Positions 1 through 6,946 of a DNA stretch of 12,552 bases are shown here, in pieces; position 1 is the stretch's first letter, and every line of letters starts with the position of its first letter. Below the pieces are notes generated by a model. The model was not told the DNA's origin. It did no database searches and worked only from the letters and a program-made list of their open reading frames with translations. Position numbers and translations under genes: made by a program. The DNA comes from Melioribacteraceae bacterium (GTDB lineage Bacteria; Bacteroidota; Ignavibacteria; Ignavibacteriales; Melioribacteraceae): NCBI GenBank assembly GCA_027036655.1, contig JALWEC010000216.1, forward strand, positions 1 through 12,552, given 5' to 3'.

Positions 1-156
1 CCTTCCCGCGAGATGTAAATATTTACTTTTTTTCTTAATCGAATATTCAATCTCGGTTTCGGTAAAAATTCTGTTCAGAAATTTATCGCCCAGTTTATCA
101 ATGCCGCTCTTAATTCTACTTACTTCAATTATGTCAGTCCCTATCCCGACTACCAT
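1..156 (-). CDS. acpS: Holo-[acyl-carrier-protein] synthase, N-terminal 52 residues (cut by window edge)
   Basis: AcpS transfers 4'-phosphopantetheine from coenzyme A to a serine of acyl carrier protein, which activates it for fatty-acid synthesis in the cytoplasm. The visible protein starts MVVGIGTDIIEVSRI, the family's N-terminal signature; Asp8 matches the metal-binding aspartate. It continues with an FLNRIFTETE segment and a final LAGR that normally leads into RFAxKEA. The second metal ligand, a glutamate, would lie just past the window edge. The open frame reaches position 1 with no stop, so the gene is truncated by the window and not broken. The ATG at 156 is preceded by AGGAGA at 168-163 with a 6-nt spacer; this site overlaps the ggt stop codon, which suggests translational coupling. 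It is the last visible gene of block C. Identity is secure despite the short fragment. Confidence 0.9.
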   Translation of the reverse strand, partial: MVVGIGTDIIEVSRIKSGIDKLGDKFLNRIFTETEIEYSIKKKSKYLHLAGR

Positions 157-166
157 TCCCTTTCTC

Positions 167-1871
167 CTAATACCCTATTGCCAAACCATATCCGCGCGGG
201 TCCGTGGCGCCGTAAAAAATATTTTTTTCCGCGTTATAAATTATTCCTTCCGCTCGCCCGAGACTGCGAACCTTCCCGATATTTTCACCTTTACGGGAAA
301 GTATTTCGCGCTGCTCTTTCAGTATCGCATACTTTTCATAATCGATTCTGTCCGGTTTCCACTGATGATGAAACCTGGGCATTCCTATTGCTTCCGAGAT
401 GTTCATATTAAAATCAACAACGTTCAATATTATTTGCAATACGGTTGTGATAATAGTTGAACCGCCCGGCGAACCGGCGGCAAGATAAAATTTTCCATCT
501 TTAAGAAGAATTGTCGGGGTCATTGAACTCAGCATTCTTTTATGAGGAGCGATAGAATTTGCTTCGCTCCCTATAAGCCCGTACTGATTGGGAACACCCG
601 GTTTGGCGCTGAAGTCGTCCATTTCGTTATTCATCAAAAAACCTGCGCCGTTAACGACAATCTTATTGCCAAACGCGGAGTTGATTGTTGTTGTGCAACT
701 GACGGCATTGCCGTATTTATCGGCGACGACATAATGCGTTGTCTCTGCGCTCTCGGTATCCTTAAAATCAGCGGGGGAAATTTCATCCGAAGGTTTAGCC
801 AAGCCGTTTCTTTCCTTTATTTTTTCGGCGATACCGTCCGCATATTTCTGCGAAAGCAAATCGGTTGCCGGGACGTTGTAAAAATCGGGATCGCCGAGAT
901 GTTTCGACCTATCGGCGTAAACATATTTTAGGGCTTCGACAATAGTGTAAATATAATCTGCGCCGTGCCAGCCGAGCAAATTCAAGTTAAAGTTTTTCAG
1001 TATGTTCAGAGTTTCAACAAGCGCGATTCCGCCGGACGAAGGAGGCGCCATCGAAACAATCTGAAATCCTTTATACTCGCCGTAAACAGGTTTGCGCTCA
1101 ACCGGAAAGTAATTGCGTAAATCTTCTTTTGTAATATTCCAGCCTTCTCTCGCGCTCTGTGCGACAATCGAATCCGCAACCCAGCCGTCATAAAATCCGG
1201 CTTTTCCTTTCAATAAAATCTCTCGCAACGTTTTAGCCAAATCGGTTTGAATAAAATAATCTCCTTCGATAAAACGCTCACCGGCATTAGTAAAAATCTT
1301 TTTGGATGAAGGGTATTTAACAAACTCGTTGTAGGAATAATTGATGTCTCTCGCCAAATCGTAGCTGAGGGGGAAACCGTTTTCGGCAAGTTCAATAGCG
1401 GGAGAGATAACTTCGTCCAGCGTCATAGAACCGTATTTATCGAGTGCGTAAAGCATTCCCGCCACGCTTCCGGGCACGCCCGAGCTTGACCAACCGGTTG
1501 TGCTCATTCCATTTATCACATTTCCGTTATCGTCAAGATAAACATCTCTACGAGCGCAAGATGGAGCGGTTTCTCTAAAATCAATAGTTGTATTTTTTCC
1601 TTTTGCGAGATGAATTACCATAAACCCGCCTCCGCCGATATTCCCCGCTTCGGGAAAAGTTACCGCGAGAGCAAACTGAACGGCAACGGCGGCGTCAATT
1701 GCGTTTCCCCCTTTTTCCAAAATCTTAAGTCCGACCATCGAAGCCAAATCGCTCGCCGAAGAAACCATTCCGTTTCTTCCCCGCGCCGGAGAAGGTTCCG
1801 CACCGGAAAGATTTGCCGAACTGAAAAGAAACGAAAATAAGAGTATTCTAAAAAAATATGCGTTTTAACAT
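167..1871 (-). CDS. ggt: Gamma-glutamyltransferase, secreted; reading frame broken near its start by a 7-A run
   Basis: GGT cleaves or transfers the gamma-glutamyl group of glutathione and related peptides, normally in the periplasm, and matures by self-cleavage into two subunits. An uninterrupted frame runs from ATG 1768 to the stop at 167-169 (533 residues). In that numbering, the self-cleaving nucleophile is the first Thr of TTHYVVAD (Thr343). Also present are a substrate-binding Arg in DFRETAP (Arg65), NNEMDDFSAKPGVPNQYGL (380-398), a lid-loop-like stretch before LSSMTPT, and the GSPGGS oxyanion motif (432-437). The family normally has a signal peptide and a PxxARGRNGMV segment. Both are encoded upstream of 1768 in the same frame, but the only in-frame upstream codons before a stop lack ATG, GTG or TTG. 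Deleting one A from the run at 1850-1856 gives an ATG at 1871, the N terminus MLKRIFFRILLFSFLF, and a 567-residue protein. I therefore take 1871 as the true start. As printed, only the 1768 start is usable, and it gives a protein without an export signal. Confidence 0.92.
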
Positions 1872-2757
1872 TCAGCCCCTCGTTTTTAAGCTGTTTATTC
1901 ACAATTTCCGTAAGTTCATTCAGCCGCGTCAAAGCCTTAATCAGTTTATCCGCAAGCTCCTTATCATAAAGGAATTTCCCCGCGTTGTTTTTTTGTGATT
2001 TTGTTTCGTCTATAAGAGCCGAAATCTTTTTCATCAATGAATCCGCGGACGCCATTGATGAAGCGGAAGATTTAACCGCGTCAAGCAGCGCGCCGTTATT
2101 TTTGCGCCAGAACGCGTTTAACGAATCGGACAAGTCGGAACTGTTCGCAATTAATTTCGCAACATCGGCTTTGTTGTTATCAATCGCCTCTCTTACGAAA
2201 AGCATTGTGGAATTTACTTCGTCAAACGTTTTCTGTAATTTACCGGAAAAATTTTCCTCACCGAGGAGTTCGTTCAGTGATTTCATCGCAGACTTTGTTT
2301 CGTGGATAATATCCACCAAGTCGGATTCCACATTCGTCATCATCGCCATTGTAGTGGAAATATCGCCGAGGAACCGCCCGCTCCGGACTCGAGACAAATC
2401 CAGCTTATCGGCTGAAATACCGGGAGTAACTTCGACTTTCTTTCCGCCCATTAAATCGAGCATCACAATCGAAAAAGAAGCGTCCTTTCTTAAATCAACC
2501 GGACTCGTAAAAATCATCTTTACAAGTACGCCGTTTCCCGCTACTTTAATATCATCGACGTAACCTTTGACGACGCCGTTAACGGAAACATTATCCTTAA
2601 TATGAAGCCCCGAAATATTAGGGAACTTCACGGTTACGGTTTGGTAATCGGAATTAAATGAAAAATTTTTTGCCCACATTATAACGATTAGAAAAAGCAA
2701 TACGGCGGCGAAGATTGTTACGCCGACTTTTACTTCCGTTTTGGCTTCTTTATTCAT
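1848..2757 (-). CDS. MCE (MlaD-like) domain protein, probable lipid-transport substrate-binding component
   Basis: MCE proteins are anchored in the inner membrane and form hexameric rings that pass phospholipids or other lipids across the periplasm, usually with an MlaE permease and MlaF ATPase. The first 10 residues are charged, followed by a single membrane helix (about 11-29). The MCE domain spans about 39-115: ISGLHIKDNVSVNGVVKGYVDDI matches the family's GL-GdpV-v-GvxvGxV pattern, and LMGGKKVEVTPG closes it. A helical tail fills the rest, as in long MCE proteins. The intended C terminus is most likely ...NVKTHIF (302 residues, stop at 1848). As printed, the frame stays open to 1660 and adds 63 residues that are only ggt read in the wrong frame, rich in Arg and Trp. 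Start ATG 2757 overlaps the previous stop as ATGA. No MlaE or MlaF gene is in the window. Confidence 0.85.
1850..1856. other. Seven-A run carrying a probable one-base frameshift between the MCE gene and ggt
   Basis: The plus strand reads seven A (seven T in the minus-strand message). With seven, the MCE frame misses its stop and runs to 1660, while ggt has no usable start for its signal peptide. With six, the MCE frame hits TAG at 1850-1848 and the ggt frame gains the ATG at 1871. One change therefore repairs two genes, and both corrected lengths come out as whole codon numbers (302 and 567 residues). This is seen directly in the sequence. Whether the extra base is an error or real cannot be decided from the sequence alone. 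Confidence 0.85.
1876..1881 (-). promoter_or_regulatory. Ribosome binding site supporting the ggt start at 1871
   Basis: The minus strand reads GAGGGG-CTGA-ATG, which puts a GAGG core six bases before the ATG at 1871. The site lies inside the end of the MCE gene. It is independent support for translation starting at 1871 and not at 1768; the stretch just before 1768 has only a weak purine-rich match. Confidence 0.6.
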
Positions 2758-3104
2758 TTGAAAATCTTCTCTAAATTTTTAAAATCGATAGAATCTATTT
2801 CTGCCTTTTTACTTAAACGCGCCGCTTCATCTTTCAGCTTCCTTATCTGGGCTTTGGTCAGCTTTAATTGTTTCTTTTTCAGTTCTTCCAATTTTTTTGA
2901 TAAAAAAAACTTTACGGAATCGGAGTAAGCGCCGCCAAGTCCGTTAAGATTATTCAATTCGGTCTGAACTTGCTCATTATAAAACTGATTTACTTTCTGC
3001 TGTCCAATATCATAAAGCTGCGAACCATATTTTTCTCCGATGTAAAAAGCAATTCCAATAGCAATAATAATAAAAGAAAACCCGAAAAAACAGCCGCGCT
3101 TCAT
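2754..3104 (-). CDS. Small membrane-anchored coiled-coil protein, function unknown
   Basis: I do not recognise this 116-residue protein. It starts MKRGCFFGFSFIIIAIGIAF, with two basic residues before a hydrophobic helix (about 6-22), so it is probably a single-pass inner-membrane protein with the remainder in the periplasm. Residues about 65-115 are rich in Lys, Glu and Leu (KKLEELKKKQLKLTKAQIRK) and should form a coiled coil. No catalytic motif is visible. Its ATG shares one base with the upstream TAA (TAATG), and its TGA overlaps the MCE start (ATGA), so it is tightly coupled to both neighbours. That position suggests a role in the envelope, perhaps as an accessory to the MCE protein, but this is inference only. 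Spacing, coupling and a clean start make it very likely a real gene. Confidence 0.75.
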   Translation of the reverse strand: MKRGCFFGFSFIIIAIGIAFYIGEKYGSQLYDIGQQKVNQFYNEQVQTELNNLNGLGGAYSDSVKFFLSKKLEELKKKQLKLTKAQIRKLKDEAARLSKKAEIDSIDFKNLEKIFK

Positions 3105-4390
3105 TATTCTTCCGCCGGGATTTTCTCGATTGAGACTTGCTCAATTCTTCTGTCCTTAACGGTCTTTACCGTAAATTTGTATCCCTTCTCGATAAAACTG
3201 TAACCGGGGTCGGGAATTGTACCGGCATAGTTGAAAATGAATCCGCCCAGAGTTTCGTAATCGTCCTCCGGAGAAGTAAAATCAACCTCCAATTCCTCGG
3301 ATAATTCCAATATGGGGAGTTTTCCGTAAGCAAGATATTTTCCCTCTCCGAGGTCCGTTAATTCCGCTTCCTCTTTATCATACTCATCCCGAATTTCTCC
3401 GACTATCTCTTCGAGAATATCTTCCATTGAAACAAGCCCGGAAGTTCCTCCGTATTCATCGACTACAATCCCGAGATGAAGATTTTTAGCCTGAAATTCC
3501 TTCAGCAATTCGCTTATTAATTTATTCTCGGGAACAAAATATGGCTTCCTTGCAATTTTATTGATATTCAATATTTCATCCGGGTTTGAATTTTTCAAGA
3601 AGCGGAGTAAATCCTTGGCGTAAATGATTCCGATGATATGGTCCAGATCCTCCTCATAAAGAGGAAGACGACTTCTGCCGGAAGTAGTAATTGTTTTAAG
3701 TAAATCGTCAAAGTTGGAATCAATCGGGATAGCGTCTATATCAACGCGGGGCGTCATTATTTCCTTTACCAAAATTTTTCCGAAAGAAACGATTCCGTGA
3801 ATAAGATCCTGCTCCTCCTCTTCGATTGTTCCCTGCTTCGCGCCAAGGTTGGCAAGATCTGCAATCTCTTTTTCTCTGATTACCGTTTTAGAACTATCTA
3901 TTTTAACTTTAGAAATTAAAAAGCTGAGAAAATCGGTAATTATTTTCGATATCGGATAAATCAGGACAGCCGTCCAATACAGCGGCGCTGCGACCAATTC
4001 GGAGAATCTTAAAGGATGTTTGCTTGCCCAAACCTTCGGCGTAATTTCGGAAATAAGAATAATTAAAATTGTAAGAATTATAATTTGAACGGTAAAAGCA
4101 AGCTCAAGACTAATATTGTATTGATGTGCAAAATTAAGGGCAAATGTTACGGCAACTATTGACGCCGCAACATTTACCAAAGTATTTCCAAGTAAGATTG
4201 TAACTAACAAACGATGAGGATTATTTATCAAAGAAGTAATGTACCTGTAAATTAATCTACTCTTAGACTTTTCCTTATCCAAATCATCTTTATTGAGCGA
4301 GAAAAGAGCGACCTCCGAGCCGGAAAAAAGCGCAGAGACAATAAGCAGAATTAATAATATTAATAATTGATAATAACTATCCGAGTCCAA
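3104..4390 (-). CDS. CNNM/CorC family membrane protein with CBS pair (GldE-like)
   Basis: Members combine a DUF21/CNNM membrane domain, two CBS domains and a CorC_HlyC domain; they are linked to magnesium or cobalt efflux, and in Bacteroidota the GldE branch is linked to gliding. Residues 1-160 hold several hydrophobic helices with FSGSEVALFSL (22-32) and the conserved SEITPK (114-119). The CBS pair covers about 213-332 (IMTPRVDIDAIP; VVDEYGGTSGLVSMEDILEEIVGEI). The CorC_HlyC domain fills about 345-425, with DDYETLGGFI. The 428-residue length is normal. The start is TTG at 4390: an in-frame TAA lies two codons upstream and no Met follows early, so no other common start codon gives a full N-terminal helix. 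An AGGA sits 12 nt upstream, rather far. The gene directly follows ssb, an order I recall for gldE in Bacteroidota. The next gene is not gldD, so I leave the role as CorC/GldE-like. Confidence 0.88.
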   Translation of the reverse strand: MDSDSYYQLLILLILLIVSALFSGSEVALFSLNKDDLDKEKSKSRLIYRYITSLINNPHRLLVTILLGNTLVNVAASIVAVTFALNFAHQYNISLELAFTVQIIILTILIILISEITPKVWASKHPLRFSELVAAPLYWTAVLIYPISKIITDFLSFLISKVKIDSSKTVIREKEIADLANLGAKQGTIEEEEQDLIHGIVSFGKILVKEIMTPRVDIDAIPIDSNFDDLLKTITTSGRSRLPLYEEDLDHIIGIIYAKDLLRFLKNSNPDEILNINKIARKPYFVPENKLISELLKEFQAKNLHLGIVVDEYGGTSGLVSMEDILEEIVGEIRDEYDKEEAELTDLGEGKYLAYGKLPILELSEELEVDFTSPEDDYETLGGFIFNYAGTIPDPGYSFIEKGYKFTVKTVKDRRIEQVSIEKIPAEE

Positions 4391-4425
4391 AAATTATGTT
4401 AGTCCTAAATTGTTAAACAACTCAA

Positions 4426-4845
4426 TTAAAATGGCAAATCGTCTTTGACGCCGGGGTCAATCGGCTCGGGAGCGTCGTTTACGCTCGAAGATGATGCGCT
4501 GCCCGAATATCCTCCGTCGCGTGAATCCAAAGGAATAATTGATTCCGAAATAATTTCGACGACATAACGTTTAACGCCGGAATTATCTTCATAGTTTCTT
4601 TTTTGAATTCTTCCCTCGATGTAAAACTTCTTCCCCTTCTTCAGCTGTTCTTTGTAATAATCGGAAAGGTTATAACTAATAACTTTGTGCCAAGTTGTTT
4701 CCTTAACCCATTCTTCATTTTTCTTGTAACTTCTTGTGGTAGCCAAACTGAATTCGGTAACCGAAAAATTATCGTTTACAAATCTTGTTTCGGCGTCGTC
4801 CCCCAAGTTTCCTATCAACATCACTTTGTTTAACGAAAAAGCCAT
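4426..4845 (-). CDS. ssb: Single-stranded DNA-binding protein
   Basis: SSB coats single-stranded DNA during replication, repair and recombination, and recruits partner proteins through its acidic tail. The OB-fold covers about residues 1-106, beginning LNKVMLIGNLGDDAETRF. It includes FSLATTRSYKK, the WVKETTWHKVI strand with conserved Trp, and KKGKKFYIEGRIQKRNYED. A flexible linker rich in Ser, Gly and Pro follows, ending in the tip DDLPF, the usual partner-docking sequence. At 139 residues it is shorter than the E. coli protein because of the short linker, which is common in this group. The ATG at 4845 has an excellent AGGAGG site (4856-4851) with a 5-nt spacer, the best in block C, which fits high expression. 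It lies 17 nt after the SPOR lipoprotein gene. Confidence 0.96.
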   Translation of the reverse strand: MAFSLNKVMLIGNLGDDAETRFVNDNFSVTEFSLATTRSYKKNEEWVKETTWHKVISYNLSDYYKEQLKKGKKFYIEGRIQKRNYEDNSGVKRYVVEIISESIIPLDSRDGGYSGSASSSSVNDAPEPIDPGVKDDLPF

Positions 4846-4862
4846 TTCATCCTCCTATTTAT

Positions 4863-5369
4863 TTATTGTTCTACTATAAAAGCGTCTTTGAATAAATCAT
4901 ATTTCCAAAGACGATTTCTAACTCTTTCGGCTTCCTTTTTATCCTTGTAAGGAGGAAGCTGAACTAAAAATAATTCTTTTTCATCGCTGAAGGTTATTGT
5001 GAAGGTTTTTGTATCCAACAAATCTTCAGCTTGTTTAATAAATTCCTCGGCTCTCTCCTGCGTTGTAAATGCCCCTAATTGAACAAAATATAATTTAGGA
5101 GTTTCAATGGTAGGCGTTTCTACGGATTTGTCTTCTTCCTTTTTTCCGGCTTTAACTTTATCGGAAATTGTCGTTGAATCAACCTGAGGAACTACCGACG
5201 CGGAATCTATCTTTTCCGTTTTCTTCTCATTCTTAGGATTACCGCTCCCGATCTGATCGAAAACATATACATCACGACCTTTATTATTATCTTCTTTTGC
5301 CGCTTGCTTTTGCGCGGAACATCCTATAATCATAAAACCGATTAATAAGAATGAAACAATAATTCTCAT
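4863..5369 (-). CDS. SPOR-domain lipoprotein
   Basis: SPOR domains bind glycan strands of peptidoglycan that lack stem peptides, often at the division site. The protein begins with a short lipoprotein signal peptide, and the lipobox IIGC places the lipidated cysteine at residue 17. Residues 18-90 are a low-complexity Lys/Glu/Asp/Ser linker. The SPOR domain occupies about 92-168: LYFVQLGAFTTQERAEEF is the first repeat, and LFLVQLPPYKDKKEAERVRNRLW is the second. The 168-residue protein should be tethered to a membrane in the periplasm with its domain reaching the cell wall. It is the first gene of block C, just after the block B terminator. Its ATG has only a weak AGG upstream. I could not assign a promoter in the AT-rich bases 5370-5403, although one is expected there. 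Confidence 0.85.
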   Translation of the reverse strand: MRIIVSFLLIGFMIIGCSAQKQAAKEDNNKGRDVYVFDQIGSGNPKNEKKTEKIDSASVVPQVDSTTISDKVKAGKKEEDKSVETPTIETPKLYFVQLGAFTTQERAEEFIKQAEDLLDTKTFTITFSDEKELFLVQLPPYKDKKEAERVRNRLWKYDLFKDAFIVEQ

Positions 5370-5403
5370 TATAAGCCTGTGTAATAATTAATAATAAAAT
5401 AAA

Positions 5404-5435
5404 CTCGCCCTACTAAAATAGAATAGTAGAGCGAG
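5404..5435 (-). terminator. Rho-independent terminator after the SGNH hydrolase gene
   Basis: The arms CTCGC plus CTACTA (5404-5408, 5410-5415) pair with TAGTAG plus GCGAG (5424-5429, 5431-5435). There is one C/A mismatch (5409/5430) and an 8-base loop. On the minus strand the hairpin is followed directly by TTTATTTTATTATT, a U-rich tail. On the plus strand the following bases are A-rich, so it works only for leftward transcription. It lies 30 bases past the SGNH gene stop and separates block B from block C. Confidence 0.8.
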
Positions 5436-5465
5436 AATTAAAAATAAAATATTCAGTAAATATTC

Positions 5466-6929
5466 TTAAAACTGAACTTTATATTGTATTGAAGGATCGA
5501 TATGCGGAAATCCGTTAACAATCCCTTTCTGAGGATAAAAGCCCTTAAGTAAAATAGAATTCGGCAAAGTAGCTACGTCAACAAGAGGAATTTGAGCGTT
5601 AAATGCTTTATTAATTTCCATAATAAATTGGTTCGCAATTATTCCGTAACCTCTTGTTGTCGGATGAACTCCATCAAGAGCAAAAGTATTTCCGGAAATG
5701 TATGCGGAAGTAAAAGTAATCCCGTTGGAGATATAACCGGAAGATGCGACACCGTTAAAGAATGTGTTAATATCAACCAGAGCAAATCCGTGAGATTCCG
5801 CTGCAGCTTGGATAGTAGCATTATAAGAATCAATCACACTCTTAATATTGGCTAATTCGTCGCCATCCAAAGTATATGGATTCGGGAACGGATTCTGCGG
5901 ATGAAGCCCGAAAGGTTTCGTTACGTCAACGCCTACAGCTGTCGGGTCTATGCCGATGCTTTGATAGTATGCCGCGGAAAGTCCGGTCGTATCACCAATC
6001 ATTCCTGCAAACTGGGAACCCGCTAATGTTAGGATAACATTTCCGGCAATCAGATCTTTCGGAGTTGCGAACTGAGTAACAGGCACCGCGCCAACATCTA
6101 TACTCTTCTGATAATATAATCCACCTACTAATAAACTATCGTCAATTACCAAACTATCGTCAACTAACGGTTTAATTGCCAAACCGACTTTCGGTCCTAT
6201 CGTTGTAAAATAAGGCGTTGAAGTTACATAAGGAATATTAGCTACAACAACTTTAGCCGTCGAATCGGTAGCTAAAGAATCCATTGCCATATTGTAAACA
6301 AGTTCAAAAGTAGCTTCAGGAGTATAAGGGGCAACGCCACCTGTTGCCGCATGAGCAAGGATATCGTTATTTCCTAACCAGAAGATAATAAATGTAGGAT
6401 GCTGCATCAGAGCTTGCCGCATTTGAGTTCCGATTCCTCTTAACACAAGGTTAAAGTAAGGATTCGGGGAACCTGCTTGACCGGTAATACAACTATTCGA
6501 GTCGGTTGCCGAAAGAGCGTCCGGCAGCCATTCGCCCGGAATGCCCAAATTATTATAAGGAGCCGAGTAATTCAAATTTGTAGGAGCGCCTTTATTCGGA
6601 TTGCGAACAATGTTCGGAGTTCCGTCTGCGTTAAAACCGGAAATTTCCAGCCTTCCTCCGGTCCCGGGATCGCTGATTATCGGCTGCTCATATTTTGCAC
6701 CGACTTGATCGGCAATTAATTTTCCGAAAGAATATTTCTGTGACGACTCATAAAGGGTTCCATTCTGATATCCTGCGGATAAACTGTTTCCGACAACGAC
6801 AAATCTTGAAAAATCGGCGTTTCCCGTTTTAACGACGGGAGCAGTTAAATCGCTTCTATCTTCGCAACCGTAAAATAGTACGGCAAACGAAAGTAAACTT
6901 AAAATCAAAAATTTATTTAACTTTTTCAT
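5466..6929 (-). CDS. SGNH/GDSL-family hydrolase lipoprotein
   Basis: SGNH hydrolases cleave esters of lipids or carbohydrates with a Ser-Asp-His centre. The N terminus MKKLNKFLILSLLSFAVLFYGC is a lipoprotein signal with the lipidated Cys at 22. Block I is VVVGNSLSAGYQ with nucleophile Ser49; GNSL replaces GDSL, a variant I recall from Bacteroidota homologues. Block II Gly is in NNLGIPGE (about 129). Block III is FWLGNND (Gly186, Asn188). Block V is DGVHPTTRGY (Asp419, His422). All four catalytic blocks are intact. At 487 residues it is long for the family; the extra length is a large insert between blocks III and V (about 195-415), rich in small and polar residues, and a C-terminal tail of about 50 residues. 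It begins 17 nt after the FadL-type porin gene; AGGAGA lies 9 nt before the ATG. The pair suggests release of hydrophobic acyl groups at the outer membrane for uptake, but the substrate is unknown. Confidence 0.88.
   Translation of the reverse strand: MKKLNKFLILSLLSFAVLFYGCEDRSDLTAPVVKTGNADFSRFVVVGNSLSAGYQNGTLYESSQKYSFGKLIADQVGAKYEQPIISDPGTGGRLEISGFNADGTPNIVRNPNKGAPTNLNYSAPYNNLGIPGEWLPDALSATDSNSCITGQAGSPNPYFNLVLRGIGTQMRQALMQHPTFIIFWLGNNDILAHAATGGVAPYTPEATFELVYNMAMDSLATDSTAKVVVANIPYVTSTPYFTTIGPKVGLAIKPLVDDSLVIDDSLLVGGLYYQKSIDVGAVPVTQFATPKDLIAGNVILTLAGSQFAGMIGDTTGLSAAYYQSIGIDPTAVGVDVTKPFGLHPQNPFPNPYTLDGDELANIKSVIDSYNATIQAAAESHGFALVDINTFFNGVASSGYISNGITFTSAYISGNTFALDGVHPTTRGYGIIANQFIMEINKAFNAQIPLVDVATLPNSILLKGFYPQKGIVNGFPHIDPSIQYKVQF
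6133..6163. repeat. Short tandem repeat, period 18 bases, inside the SGNH gene
   Basis: The 13-base word AAACTATCGTCAA occurs at 6133-6145 and again at 6151-6163. In the protein this gives the in-frame doublet DDSLVI/DDSLLV (about residues 257-268) in the insert between the catalytic blocks. The 18-base period keeps the frame, so it looks like a small in-frame duplication that has since diverged. Confidence 0.75.
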
Positions 6930-6946
6930 AACTGTTTTTCTCCTCC

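Noticed and set aside
101..460. Open frame of 119 codons on the plus strand
   Set aside because: It is antisense to the ggt 3' end and the acpS start, both of which have clear family motifs.
1796..1808. Small hairpin (TTCCG, 3-base loop, CGGAA) as a stimulator of frameshifting at the U-rich site
   Set aside because: It has only five pairs and begins about 40 bases downstream of the slippery site, far beyond the usual spacer of under ten bases.
1660..1847. Last 63 codons of the printed MCE reading frame as a genuine C-terminal domain
   Set aside because: They are ggt coding sequence read in the wrong frame, rich in Arg and Trp, and disappear when one A is removed from the run at 1850-1856.
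1985..2563. Open frame of 192 codons on the plus strand
   Set aside because: It lies fully antisense to the MCE gene, has no ribosome site, and its Ser/Phe/Ile-rich composition is what the complement of a Lys/Asp/Ser-rich coding strand gives. No domain is recognisable.
4410..4420. Palindrome TTGTT-A-AACAA between ssb and the CorC-like gene as an operator or terminator
   Set aside because: The arms are five bases in AT-rich DNA with a one-base centre; no hairpin can form and no U-tract follows. It is probably chance.
5370..5403. Promoter for the SPOR-ssb-CorC-MCE-ggt-acpS run
   Set aside because: A promoter is expected after the terminator, but the stretch is nearly all A and T with several equally poor -10-like words and no convincing -35, so no site can be chosen.
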